A stretch of DNA of 35,178 bases, from contig JAAENG010000540.1 of the NCBI GenBank assembly GCA_024224665.1, positions 1 through 35,178 on the forward strand, in the 5' to 3' direction. This DNA is from Chloroflexota bacterium (GTDB lineage: Bacteria; Chloroflexota; Anaerolineae; J102). Made by a program: the position numbers and the translations under genes. The notes under the pieces were generated by a model, which searched no databases, was not told the origin of the DNA, and worked only from the letters and a program-made list of their open reading frames with translations. Positions 1-7,589 of this stretch are shown piece by piece; position 1 is the stretch's first letter; each line of letters starts with the position of its first letter.

Positions 1-195
1 CAATCTCGCACCTAAATTGAGGTTGTCATCCCTGCAAAATTGCCGTATTTGGAATTGCTGCTTCAGCCGGGAGGCGGAAGACGAAAGGACGAATTACCCG
101 TAAAATAAGGGTTTACCTGCCGACTTTTGCGGTATTGCGTAAAAAGAATGTACACTCGCCGGCCACTATTGTCAAAATATCGGGTCGTATTTGCT

Positions 196-315
196 ATGAT
201 TGAAGAGTTCCCCCGCCTGCTCGACCAGGTCATCAATAGGCTGCGTCTTAAACAATACAGCTATCGCACCGAACAAACTTATTTGAACTGGATCAAACGC
301 CTAATTTATTGCCAT
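196..315 (+). pseudogene. Remnant of a tyrosine recombinase/integrase N-terminal (SAM-like) domain
   Basis: About 40 codons from the ATG at 196 encode the DNA-binding N-terminal segment of an integron- or phage-type integrase. The recognisable core is a basic helix followed by the YSYRTEQTYLNWIKR motif typical of this domain, then LIYCH. After that point the reading frame continues but the protein no longer resembles the family, and the whole catalytic domain (R-H-R-Y) is absent. The gene is therefore a short decayed fragment. A long frame runs from 127, but the ATG at 196 matches where family members start. It lies just upstream of the gcv promoter on the same strand and is unlikely to be functional. 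Confidence 0.7.
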
Positions 316-491
316 ATACTCCAACAAGGGAGTTTTGGCATTGCTCATTCCGAGGCCGTCATTGCTTTGCAATTCTACAAGCTAGCAGCGTTGCCGTGCA
401 GTGGCATATCGTTAAGTAGCGTGTTGCATCCTGGCACAGTTCGGCGGCCCCGAAAAACCATTCCATTCTCTGCATCCACCAAAAGAAATCA

Positions 492-520
492 TTGACGAAT
501 TCCCACCCTGATGCTAAACT
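492..520 (+). promoter_or_regulatory. Sigma70-type promoter of the glycine riboswitch/gcv operon
   Basis: TTGACG at 492-497 and TAAACT at 515-520 are separated by exactly 17 bases. The predicted transcription start is near 527, about 25 bases before the first riboswitch aptamer. Position and spacing make this the best candidate promoter for gcvT-gcvH-gcvPA-gcvPB. Confidence 0.7.
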
Positions 521-550
521 AGAGATAAATAAATCTATCATATGCTGACC

Positions 551-766
551 GACGCGTGCGGGAGAGAGCCGACCTAAAAAGCAGGTCGGACGCCGAAGGT
601 GCAAGCTGATCTGTTACCGGACAGAGCAGCCAATCTCTCAGGCAAAAAGGATCGTTCGCCGACAGCACTCTGGAGAGTTGGGCGTTTCAGCGCTGAACGC
701 CCACACCGAAGGGGGAAAGCGATGGTGCCATCACCGTTGCCAAACTCTCAGGTTTCAGGACAGAGT
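551..766 (+). promoter_or_regulatory. Tandem (two-aptamer) glycine riboswitch
   Basis: Two consecutive glycine aptamers are visible. The first (about 551-655) has the GGAGAGAGCC 5' strand, the CGCCGAAGGTGCAAGC core and the partner AATCTCTCAGGCAAAAAGGA. The second (about 667-766) has TGGAGAGTTGGGCG, CACCGAAGGGGGAAAGC and AACTCTCAGGTTTCAGGACA, closed by a P1 helix pairing ACTCTG (667-672) with CAGAGT (761-766). An intrinsic terminator follows directly at 767. The downstream genes are the glycine cleavage system, the classic target of this class. In the family, glycine binding turns expression on; the adjacent terminator suggests transcriptional control here (inference). Confidence 0.96.
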
Positions 767-807
767 AGAGAGCCGGGTTTCTATAACCCATTGGCTCTCT
801 TTTTTTA
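767..807 (+). terminator. Intrinsic terminator of the glycine riboswitch expression platform
   Basis: AGAGAGCC (767-774) pairs with GGCTCTCT (793-800), and an inner GGGTT/AACCC helix (775-779 with 785-789) extends the stem. A run of eight T follows (800-807). It abuts the P1 helix of aptamer 2. AGAGAGCC also occurs in the 5' strand of aptamer 1 (563-570), so the 3' terminator arm has two possible partners. Confidence 0.9.
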
Positions 808-849
808 TTTCCCCGAGCCACAAACCACAAGCTGCAAGTCGCAAGCTGA

Positions 850-880
850 AATCCTCAATCCTCAATCCTCAATCCTCAAT
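850..880. repeat. 7-bp tandem array (AATCCTC x4)
   Basis: Four perfect copies of AATCCTC plus a final AAT lie between the riboswitch terminator and the gcvT start. Related 7-bp-period arrays occur at 2077-2097 and, in the other orientation, at 10591-10618. Confidence 0.9.
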
Positions 881-896
881 TCCTTAGGACTCCCTC

Positions 897-2000
897 GTGA
901 ACCAACTCCAACAGACAGCTCTATACAATCGCCATGTAGCCATGGGCGGGCGCATGGTGTCTTTCGCCGGGTATGAATTGCCGGTGCAATATACAGCAGG
1001 CCCGCTGGTCGAGCACAATGCTGTGCGCACGGCAGCCGGATTATTCGATATCGACCACATGGGCCAATTTCGCCTTGTGGGGCCGGACGCCGAGATATTC
1101 TTGCAATATGTCCAGCCCCGTGACGTCAGCCAGATGGCTGTGTGGGACGCCGAATACAGTTTCTTGTGCTACAGTGATGGCACGATCATCGACGACATCT
1201 TCATTTACCGCCTGCCCGAGGAGTGGATGATCGTCGTCAATGCCGACAATAGGGAGAAAGACCTGTTTTGGCTGGATACCCATATCGTCAATTTCGATTG
1301 CGACCTGAGCGATATCTCCGATCCGACCTACATGCTGGCGCTGCAAGGGCCCATGGCGCAGACCGTTTTGCAGAAACTGACCGAGATCGATCTAGATCAG
1401 GTGGGGTTTCACAGCGCTGCCCGAGGTGAAGTGGCCGGAATAGAAACCCTGATCGGGGCTACAGGTTACACGGGTGAGTACGGCTATGAGCTGTTCTTTC
1501 CCGAAGTGAAGGCTGCCACCCTGTGGGAAATGCTGTTGGACGCGGGAAAAGAGCAAGGGCTGATGGCCTGCGGTCTCGCAGCCAGAGACTCCCTACGCTT
1601 CGAGGCCTGCTTGCCGCTCTACGGTCACGAGATTACGGCGCAAGTAGAACCGATTGGTGCGCGCCTGGGTTGGGTCTGCAACTGGGATAAGGGTCCCTGG
1701 ATAGGCCGGGAGGCTGTCCTCAAGAATAAACTCGAAAAGAACACACCCTTACTGGTTGGCCTCGAGATGATCGACCGCGGCGTAGCGCGCGAGCATTATC
1801 AGGTGGCAGCGGGGGATGAGATCGTCGGTTGGGTTACCACCGGCATGAAATCCCCCACGCTCGATTCTTTTCTGGCCATGGCTTACGTCCCCCGCCCTCA
1901 CAATCGTCTGGGCACTGAACTGGCCGTGATCATCCGCAACAAACCAAAAAAAGCGAAAGTGGTAAGTCGCCCCTTTTATACACCTGCCTACCGGCGCTGA
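897..2000 (+). CDS. gcvT: Aminomethyltransferase (glycine cleavage system T protein)
   Basis: This 367-residue protein has the length and sequence of GcvT, the tetrahydrofolate-dependent subunit that releases ammonia and forms 5,10-methylene-THF from the aminomethyl group on lipoyl-GcvH. Recognisable segments include the N-terminal VSFAGYELPVQY, LFDIDHMGQF, the ALQGP motif, the GATGYTGEYGYE folate-binding region and CGLAARDSLRFEACLPLYGHEI, followed by the C-terminal barrel domain. The start is a GTG, preceded by a weak TTAGGAC Shine-Dalgarno-like sequence; an upstream start would run into the 7-bp array. It is the first gene of the riboswitch-controlled operon, 213 bases ahead of gcvH. Confidence 0.96.
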   Translation: MNQLQQTALYNRHVAMGGRMVSFAGYELPVQYTAGPLVEHNAVRTAAGLFDIDHMGQFRLVGPDAEIFLQYVQPRDVSQMAVWDAEYSFLCYSDGTIIDDIFIYRLPEEWMIVVNADNREKDLFWLDTHIVNFDCDLSDISDPTYMLALQGPMAQTVLQKLTEIDLDQVGFHSAARGEVAGIETLIGATGYTGEYGYELFFPEVKAATLWEMLLDAGKEQGLMACGLAARDSLRFEACLPLYGHEITAQVEPIGARLGWVCNWDKGPWIGREAVLKNKLEKNTPLLVGLEMIDRGVAREHYQVAAGDEIVGWVTTGMKSPTLDSFLAMAYVPRPHNRLGTELAVIIRNKPKKAKVVSRPFYTPAYRR

Positions 2001-2019
2001 ACATGCAAAGGCACAGCCG

Positions 2020-2097
2020 AGTAGACAAGGACTAAGTAGACAAGGATCAAGTAGACAAGTCGCAGTTTGGTTGAGCTTCAATCTTCAATCTTCAATC
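2020..2097. repeat. Intergenic short-period arrays between gcvT and gcvH
   Basis: Three copies of a 15-bp unit beginning AGTAGACAAG start at 2020, 2035 and 2050. A second array follows at 2077-2097 with three CTTCAAT-type 7-bp units. The stretch up to the gcvH start continues as low-complexity A/C-rich sequence (CCAAATT and CCCAAATTCC words, about 2154-2185). No gene is apparent. Confidence 0.8.
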
Positions 2098-2213
2098 TCT
2101 ATTCCTGAGAACATCAATTTGTTAAGATGTTGTTCACTGATTCTGAACCACGCCCAAATTCGCAATCCAAAATCCCAAATTCCCGCCCCACCCCTCACAA
2201 CAGGAGCTATACA

Positions 2214-2609
2214 ATGGCATACGCCTTTGATGCAGGTGCACGTTACACAGATAACGACGAATGGGCTCGCCCAGAAGATGACCTGGTCGTGTGCGGTATC
2301 ACCGACTACGCCCAAGACCAATTATCAGATATCGTCTTCGTCGAACTCCCTGAAGTCGGCGCCACTGTCAGCGCCGGTGACGCCATCGCTGTAGTTGAGT
2401 CTGTCAAGGCTGCTGCCGATATATTTGCGGCCATCTCCGGTGAAATCGTCGCCATCAACGAAGCGCTGGAGGATACGCCCGAACATGTCAATGACGATCC
2501 CTTTGGTGAAGCCTGGCTCTTCAAAATCGCTCCCAGTGATCTGAGTGAATGGGAAGGTTTGATGGACACGGAGGCTTATCAGGCTTTCGTGGAAAGCAAG
2601 GAGGAATAG
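2214..2609 (+). CDS. gcvH: Glycine cleavage system H protein (lipoyl carrier)
   Basis: This 131-residue protein has a single lipoyl domain. The modified lysine is K65 in the VVESVKAAADI motif, and the surrounding hammerhead fold and C-terminal LFKI segment are typical of GcvH. It shuttles the aminomethyl intermediate between GcvP, GcvT and the lipoamide dehydrogenase (L protein). The ATG at 2214 is chosen because AGGAG sits at 2202-2206, seven bases upstream, and because earlier in-frame starts would encode low-complexity sequence. The stop is followed after one base by the gcvPA start. Confidence 0.97.
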   Translation: MAYAFDAGARYTDNDEWARPEDDLVVCGITDYAQDQLSDIVFVELPEVGATVSAGDAIAVVESVKAAADIFAAISGEIVAINEALEDTPEHVNDDPFGEAWLFKIAPSDLSEWEGLMDTEAYQAFVESKEE

Positions 2610-2610
2610 T

Positions 2611-3990
2611 ATGCGCTTTATCCCTCACACCGACACTGAACGTACGAGGATGATGGCGGCTATCGGTATAAATACAATCGACGACCTTTTTGCCGATATC
2701 CCCGAACAGTATCGATATCCCGACCTGCAACTCCCCGACCCTCTAACCGAAATGGAGGTCGTGCGCGAGCTGGAAGAGATCGCCGGTGAAAACGCCCATC
2801 TCGGACGCTTTGCCAACTTCCTGGGGGCGGGCGCCTACCGCCATTTCATTCCTTCGCTGGTCGATACCGTGATCAGCCGTAGCGAGTTTTATACCGCTTA
2901 CACACCTTATCAGCCGGAGATCAGCCAGGGCACCTTGCAGGCTACCTTTGAATATCAAAGCATGATCACAGCCCTGACCGGCATGGATGTCGCCAATGCT
3001 TCCCACTACGACGGCGCCACCGCCGTGGCCGAGGCCGCGATCATGGCCATCAACGTGCATCGCCTCAAGCGCAAAAAAATCATCGTTTCGCCAACATTGC
3101 ACCCGATGAGCCGTGAAGTATTGCGAACCTATACCCAGGGCATGGGTCTCAGCATCGTCGGGGATGAGGAACAGGATAACGATTTTCATGCTCTTCTCGG
3201 CCAATGCGATAAAGACACCTCGCTGGTCATCGTACAGAATCCTGATTTTTTGGGACAGTTGCACAGCCCAGAGGAGATGCAAGACCTGGCCGACGCCGTT
3301 CACGCTCAGGGTGCATTGCTTTGCGTGGCGACTGATCCCATCGCCTTGGGGTTATTTACACCCCCAGGCGATTATGGGGCCGACATCGTCACCGCCGAAG
3401 GGCAATGCCTGGGAAACAGTCTCAGTTTTGGCGGACCCTATCTTGGCATTTTCGCCTTTGGCAGTAAACTGGTGCGCAAGAGTTCGGGCCGGCTTGTCGG
3501 CGAAACCACCGATTCGACAGGATCCTGTGGTTACGTGCTCACCCTGAACACCCGAGAGCAACACATCCGCCGTGGCAAAGCGACGAGCAATATCTGCACC
3601 AATCAAGGGTTGAATGCTGTGGCGGCCGCCGCCTATCTTTCTGCCATGGGCAAGAATGGTCTCCGCAAAGTGGCAGAGTTGTGCTGGCACAAGGCTCACT
3701 ACGCCGCGTCAAGTATCGCAGAATTACATGGTTTCGACCTGTTGGATGAGCGGCCATTCTTCAAGGAATTTGTGGTTCGCTGTCCCCGTCCGGTCGAGGA
3801 AATCAACCAGTTCTTGTTAGAGGAATACGGTATCATCGGCGGCTACGATCTCGGCTCAGATTACCCCTACCTCGGCAATGTTATGCTGCTATGCGTGACT
3901 GAAATGAACACGCGGGCAGAGATCGAAGATCTGGTGAATGCCTTGCGCGAAGTGACTGAAGAGATCATCCCCCTGGAGGTGTCGCTGTGA
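2611..3990 (+). CDS. gcvPA: Glycine dehydrogenase (decarboxylating) subunit 1
   Basis: This 459-residue protein is the N-terminal half of the split P protein, which with GcvPB forms the PLP-dependent glycine decarboxylase. Typical segments are the N-terminal RFIPHTDTER, FLGAGAYRHFIPS, FYTAYTPYQPEISQGTLQ, ASHYDGATA and the C-terminal ICTNQGLNAVAAAAYL region. It lacks the PLP lysine, as expected for this subunit. AAGGAGGA at 2598-2605, inside the end of gcvH, is a strong ribosome binding site for the ATG at 2611. Its stop codon overlaps the gcvPB start. Confidence 0.97.
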   Translation: MRFIPHTDTERTRMMAAIGINTIDDLFADIPEQYRYPDLQLPDPLTEMEVVRELEEIAGENAHLGRFANFLGAGAYRHFIPSLVDTVISRSEFYTAYTPYQPEISQGTLQATFEYQSMITALTGMDVANASHYDGATAVAEAAIMAINVHRLKRKKIIVSPTLHPMSREVLRTYTQGMGLSIVGDEEQDNDFHALLGQCDKDTSLVIVQNPDFLGQLHSPEEMQDLADAVHAQGALLCVATDPIALGLFTPPGDYGADIVTAEGQCLGNSLSFGGPYLGIFAFGSKLVRKSSGRLVGETTDSTGSCGYVLTLNTREQHIRRGKATSNICTNQGLNAVAAAAYLSAMGKNGLRKVAELCWHKAHYAASSIAELHGFDLLDERPFFKEFVVRCPRPVEEINQFLLEEYGIIGGYDLGSDYPYLGNVMLLCVTEMNTRAEIEDLVNALREVTEEIIPLEVSL

Positions 3991-5429
3991 GCGAAGCTTT
4001 TATTTACGAACTGAGTGCGCCAGGGCGTATCGGCGTAGAGATGCCGGCGCCTGATGTCCCTGAAACGGCCATACCTGAAGCCTATTTGCGTGCAGAACTG
4101 CCCCTGCCCGAGATCAGTGAGAACGAGGTTGTACGGCATTATGTGCGTTTGAGCCAGCAGAATTACGCCGTAGACATAGGTTTTTATCCGCTGGGATCCT
4201 GCACCATGAAGTACAATCCCAAGGTCAACGAACGCATGGCGCGCCTGCCCGGCTATACCGACATCCATCCCTTGCAAGACCCCCTCATCGTGCAGGGCGC
4301 CATGCAGGTGATGTATGACATGCAAGAGATGTTGGCTGAGATCGCCGGCTTCGACGCTGTCAGCTTGCAACCTGCCGCCGGCGCCCACGGCGAACTGACC
4401 GGTGTGCTGATTATGCGCGCAGTCCAGTGCCACCGTGGACAGAGTCATCGCAACAAAGTGTTGGTACCCGACTCAGCCCATGGCACCAACCCCGCCACAA
4501 CGACGATGAGCGGTCTCAAGGTCGTGGAGATCCCCAGCGCCGCGGATGGCAATGTCGACATGGAAGCGCTCAAGGCTGAGATCGACGACGACCTGGTGGG
4601 ATTGATGATCACCAACCCCAGCACTTTGGGTCTATTCGAGCAGAATATCGTCGAGATCTGCGATCTGGTGCATGAAGCGGGTGGCCTGGTTTATGGCGAC
4701 GGCGCCAATCTCAACGCCATCATGGGCATCACCCGACCGGGCGACCTCGGTATCGATGTCTTGCATTTCAATCTGCACAAGACCTTCAGCACACCACATG
4801 GCGGCGGTGGTCCCGGATCTGGCCCGGTGGGTGTGGTCGCCGAACTTGCGCCTTTCTTGCCAGGACCTGTGGTCGGGACAGATGTAGAGGGCGCTTTCGT
4901 CTGGCAATGGCCCGAACACAGCATTGGCAGGGTACGCAGTTTCCACGGTAATTTCGGTGTGATCATACGAGCATATACCTACATTCGCATGCATGGCGCC
5001 GAGGGTTTGCGCCAGATCAGCGAAGATGCTGTGCTCAATGCCAACTACATCCAGGCACGGCTGGCCGAAATGGGTGACTATCCGGTTTCTCATGGCAACC
5101 GCTACTGCATGCATGAAGTCATCATTCAGGGAAAACTCGAAGGCGCAGAAGATATCCATACGTTGGACATCGCCAAACGCCTGATCGATTACGGATTCCA
5201 TCCCCCTACCATCTACTTCCCCCTGATCGTGCCAGAAGCGATGATGATCGAGCCGACCGAGACCGAGTCTATCGAGACACTGGATTCGTTTATAGATGCG
5301 CTCGCCGACATTGCCGGCGAAGCGCGTACCGAATCGGAGTTGCTACACACGGCGCCGCACAAAGCGCCAATAGGGCGGTTGGATGAGGTGCAAGCGGCCA
5401 GAAAACTTGTGCTGGCACGCAGCGCTTGA
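3987..5429 (+). CDS. gcvPB: Glycine dehydrogenase (decarboxylating) subunit 2
   Basis: This 480-residue protein is the C-terminal, PLP-binding half of the split glycine decarboxylase. The Schiff-base lysine is K265 in FNLHKTFSTPHGGGGPG. Other family segments are YPLGSCTMKYNPK, LQPAAGAHGELTG, DSAHGTNPAT and the VHGNFG-like region near the C-terminus. The GTG start overlaps the gcvPA stop in a GTGA arrangement, implying translational coupling, with GGAGG nearby at 3974-3978. It is the last gene of the operon; no lipoamide dehydrogenase (gcvL) or lipoate gene follows, so that subunit must be encoded elsewhere. No convincing intrinsic terminator is visible after it. Confidence 0.97.
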   Translation: MSEAFIYELSAPGRIGVEMPAPDVPETAIPEAYLRAELPLPEISENEVVRHYVRLSQQNYAVDIGFYPLGSCTMKYNPKVNERMARLPGYTDIHPLQDPLIVQGAMQVMYDMQEMLAEIAGFDAVSLQPAAGAHGELTGVLIMRAVQCHRGQSHRNKVLVPDSAHGTNPATTTMSGLKVVEIPSAADGNVDMEALKAEIDDDLVGLMITNPSTLGLFEQNIVEICDLVHEAGGLVYGDGANLNAIMGITRPGDLGIDVLHFNLHKTFSTPHGGGGPGSGPVGVVAELAPFLPGPVVGTDVEGAFVWQWPEHSIGRVRSFHGNFGVIIRAYTYIRMHGAEGLRQISEDAVLNANYIQARLAEMGDYPVSHGNRYCMHEVIIQGKLEGAEDIHTLDIAKRLIDYGFHPPTIYFPLIVPEAMMIEPTETESIETLDSFIDALADIAGEARTESELLHTAPHKAPIGRLDEVQAARKLVLARSA

Positions 5430-6013
5430 CGATCAAACACCCGTGCCCTGTAAAAACCCCATATGAAGCGATCTGACAGCAGAATGGCGCCGAACAGACT
5501 TCGCTACGGGCACAATTAAGGGTACCGCGCATATTCGCACAAAAATGTGCAATAGGAAGCGATTCCAATCTCGCTAACCCATCTCGTCAGTGGATTGTCA
5601 CATCCATTCCTCCCCTTCTGGACTATATAACCTAAGCCCGGAAAGGGGGAGTGAAATACAAGCACTAATGCCTGCTATTCAGTAGCTTATTTGAGCAAAC
5701 GCCGTGTGGTACTCTGGGTTCGCTCAAATGTGACACCAAATCTAGAATTCGTCTTTTTTGACCGGCATTCGGTCCTCGCCAGGCAATTTATTGTCAACTT
5801 GCGTGATTTTTTGTCACTGAATTCACTCTGATGAACATCGCTTCACCCAGCGGTGAGAATCCACATCCTGTATATAGTAGCTTGATAATTCGATATGCAA
5901 TATGTAGTAGGTAAGAGAATCTAAGAAAGTCAAAAAATATGAGCGAAAGAACAGTGGTACAATGATCCTGTCGAATTGTGGCACTACATACCTTTTAAGG
6001 GTGAGCTTCTTTA
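5430..6013. other. Gene-free interval with an inverted-repeat end
   Basis: No credible coding sequence is visible. The interval holds the left arm of a long imperfect inverted repeat (5519-5557), an ATTTGAGC/GCTCAAAT hairpin (5689-5696 with 5722-5729) and a small TTCACC/GGTGAG hairpin near 5840. Base composition is AT-richer than the flanking gcv genes, consistent with an accessory insertion. Confidence 0.6.
5519..5557 (+). repeat. Left arm of long inverted repeat flanking the cohesin-like gene
   Basis: The arm begins AGGGTACCGCGCATATT and continues through GCACAAAAATGTGC, itself a small hairpin, to AATAGG. The reverse complement is found at 6748-6992, where it is interrupted by an inserted element. 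Over the 38 comparable positions I count four differences, all transitions. The arms could be terminal repeats of an unidentified mobile element or a remnant of one. Confidence 0.75.
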
Positions 6014-6050
6014 GACGCTAGCGTCGGCAAAGATTGGTACGACGCTAGCG
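6014..6050. promoter_or_regulatory. Candidate operator: repeated GACGCTAGCG palindrome
   Basis: A perfect 12-bp palindrome GACGCTAGCGTC (6014-6025) is followed by a second GACGCTAGCG (6041-6050), 27 bases apart start to start. They lie about 60-95 bases before the cohesin-like gene. Two phased symmetrical sites ahead of a gene suggest binding of a dimeric regulator (inference). Confidence 0.4.
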
Positions 6051-6108
6051 ATCGACTAACCTTTTAGGATGACATTGAACTTTATACTTAGGACGTAGGA
6101 GGATGAAG

Positions 6109-6684
6109 ATGTCAAGGTCTCTATCAGCGGTTTTGATAGCAATTTGTGGTATGTTCCTGCTGTTCTCTGGGGCTAGTCAAGCCCAGATATCGAGTACGGC
6201 TTCGGGCATGTCGGCAACCGATACGACCTTCACATATGTTGGTCTTTCCATCCTGCCAGCAACAATACAAATGCTTCCCGAAGATTCGACTTCCCTCTCA
6301 ATTCGGCTTGAAGATGCAATGGATGTCGGCGCATTCCAGATCGGCTTGGTATTTGCTCCAGATATTCTTGCCATCGAAGACGTGATATTAACGGAATTCC
6401 TAGGAAGTTCGGGCCGGACGGCCGGTGGACCATTTACCCATTATGAGACCGGATATGTAACCTTTGCTGCCTTGACGCTGGGCTCTCATCCAGGCGTCAG
6501 CGGTAACGGTGATTTAGCCATAGTTACCGTACGCGCAAAAGCGGTTGGTGAAACCAGTATCAGTTTCCAGCAAAGCCGAATTTTCGACACTGAATCAAGA
6601 CGGCTACTTCCTGGGAAATTAACGCCAAGTCACGTAAAAGTCGACGACTATCTATACCACTATTTGCCCATGCTTACACGCTGA
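6109..6684 (+). CDS. Secreted cohesin-like domain protein
   Basis: A signal peptide (basic MSRS, then the hydrophobic LSAVLIAICGMFLLFSGA, ending ASQAQ) precedes one beta-sandwich domain of about 150 residues. Cohesin-type hallmarks are VGAFQIGLVFAPDILAIEDV, the GPFTHYETGYVTFAALTLG region and GNGDLAIVTVRAKAVGETSI. Cohesin-fold domains bind dockerins or act in extracellular protein-protein contacts; no dockerin is encoded in this window. The protein ends YHYLPMLTR, resembling the short C-terminal tails of many Chloroflexota secreted proteins. AGGAGG (6097-6102) touches the ATG at 6103, so the ATG at 6109, with six-base spacing, is the better start. It is a single-gene unit between inverted repeats. 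Confidence 0.75.
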   Translation: MSRSLSAVLIAICGMFLLFSGASQAQISSTASGMSATDTTFTYVGLSILPATIQMLPEDSTSLSIRLEDAMDVGAFQIGLVFAPDILAIEDVILTEFLGSSGRTAGGPFTHYETGYVTFAALTLGSHPGVSGNGDLAIVTVRAKAVGETSISFQQSRIFDTESRRLLPGKLTPSHVKVDDYLYHYLPMLTR

Positions 6685-6711
6685 GTGCATAACACCAGGT
6701 GCTTGGTTCGA

Positions 6712-6740
6712 CGACACTTAAATGGTGTGTTTAAGTGTCG
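6712..6740 (+). terminator. Hairpin after the cohesin-like gene, possible terminator
   Basis: An 11-bp perfect stem pairs CGACACTTAAA (6712-6722) with TTTAAGTGTCG (6730-6740) around a 7-base loop, 28 bases after the stop codon. There is no T-run after it, so termination is plausible but not certain. Confidence 0.45.
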
Positions 6741-6774
6741 CCTGGTCCCTGTTGCACATTTCTGCGCAAATATG

Positions 6775-6976
6775 GACTTTGTTGGCGAAGTCTTGTGAGA
6801 GCTTTTCTAATCAGAAATCGCGGCTTAGCTCGCACTCGCTTGCAGCACATCGCCACAGCTTCGGCTATCAACTTACGGCGAATTGCTGCTTGGTTAATTG
6901 GTGACCGACCTGGTGCTACACGCATTTCGCCATTTGCGGCGCTGGCTGCGCCTTTATGACTTCGCCAACAAAGTCG
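6775..6976 (+). mobile_element. Internally deleted IS (MITE-like) with perfect 18-bp terminal inverted repeats
   Basis: GACTTTGTTGGCGAAGTC (6775-6792) and its exact reverse complement (6958-6975) bound a ~200-bp element. AATATG occurs at both borders (6769-6774 and 6977-6982), a likely 6-bp target-site duplication. The interior keeps only the last ~54 codons of a transposase, whose stop codon overlaps the right terminal repeat, as is common in full-length IS elements. It interrupts the older inverted repeat at 6748-6992, so it inserted later. Being non-autonomous, it would need a transposase supplied in trans. Confidence 0.85.
6798..6959 (+). pseudogene. C-terminal remnant of an IS1182/IS5-like DDE transposase
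   Basis: The frame reads RAFLIRNRGLARTRLQH, then IATASAINLRRIAAWLIGDR, then SPFAALAAPL before the stop. This matches the usual C-terminal end of IS1182-type transposases, where an arginine-rich RGLARTRLQH helix and an AINLRRIAAWL helix close the catalytic domain. All upstream catalytic regions are missing. The family assignment is from memory of the motif and is less certain than the transposase call itself. Confidence 0.65.
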
Positions 6977-6992
6977 AATATGCGCGGTACCC

Positions 6993-7385
6993 TAATACTC
7001 TCTGTTGTCGTGCCCGTAGGATGTAAATACCTCGCCCAAGTTGATGGAGACAGCTCAGATACCAGTCGGGTTCGGGCATCAAGGTTCAACGAGTCGTCCA
7101 TCAGAGCGAATCGTCAGGCATATGCAGTCAGTACTCGAAGCCGAAGCGCCTTGAGAGGACCAATAAGCATTCATGAATCCGGTAGGGGCGCGAAGAACGA
7201 ACCGCAGTGACGGTCTGATGCTATACACTTGCCCCGCACATCCAATCAGGCCCATGGCAATGCCAAACCAATCGATGCTCTATCTGACTCGAATACTGCG
7301 TCGAAGGAGGAGACATACTTACTGTCATTGTCTCTAATCAAACAACGCAGATCTGTGACAGTCTTACGCTTATTCAGTGTCCACA
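6993..7385. other. Gene-free interval
   Basis: I see no protein family, tRNA or clear regulatory structure here. Short open frames exist on both strands but none has a ribosome binding site or recognisable sequence. Given transposon remnants on both sides it is probably decayed accessory DNA. Confidence 0.5.
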
Positions 7386-7589
7386 TCATGTTTCTCGCCT
7401 GCTGCGTGATCCAGACGCTATCGGGTCTTTCTTGCTTGTCCTGACCACTTGATTGTGCTTGCGCTTCATCACATCCAATTGCATGCGCAGGATCAGGATC
7501 TCAAGGTCTTTGTCATCGCTGGACAGGTGGGCGATACGTAAGAGGTCGATAAGGATGGCGCATAGTTGTGCCAGAAGGGAGAAGATCAT
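7386..7589 (-). pseudogene. Fragment of an integrase-type (rve) transposase N-terminus
   Basis: The 67-codon frame contains a hydrophobic LLAQLCAILIDLLRIAHLS start followed by KDLEILILRMQLDVMKRKHNQ. This resembles the N-terminal region of IS3/IS481-like integrase-core transposases, where an E(I/L)LLRQQL.ILQRK helix precedes the helix-turn-helix. The DDE catalytic core is absent and nothing recognisable continues downstream on the minus strand, so it is a remnant. The 219 bases between it and sufT hold no gene. Confidence 0.5.

Larger units (their letters stand above)
6748..6992 (-). repeat. Right arm of the long inverted repeat, split by an inserted element
   Basis: The two parts, 6748-6774 and 6983-6992, rejoin into the reverse complement of 5519-5557 once the insertion at 6775-6982 (element plus one copy of the target duplication) is removed. 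The AGGGTACCGCG end lies at 6982-6992 on the minus strand. Confidence 0.7.

Noticed and set aside
127-495. Intact integrase gene
   Set aside because: Only ~40 codons match the recombinase N-terminal domain; the catalytic domain is missing and the rest of the frame is unlike any integrase.
850-880. Possible CRISPR or direct-repeat origin (iteron) array
   Set aside because: The 7-bp units are too short for CRISPR, and no replication initiator gene is present to support iterons.
599-976. Open reading frames across the glycine riboswitch
   Set aside because: They overlap aptamer and terminator structures, have no family resemblance and no ribosome binding site.
1041-1346. Antisense frame inside gcvT
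   Set aside because: It is a shadow of the strong GcvT coding frame; the same applies to long antisense frames in gcvPA, gcvPB, sufB and tex.
5430-6100. tRNA or small-RNA gene in the gap after gcvPB
   Set aside because: No cloverleaf or T-loop consensus could be traced; only short isolated hairpins are present.
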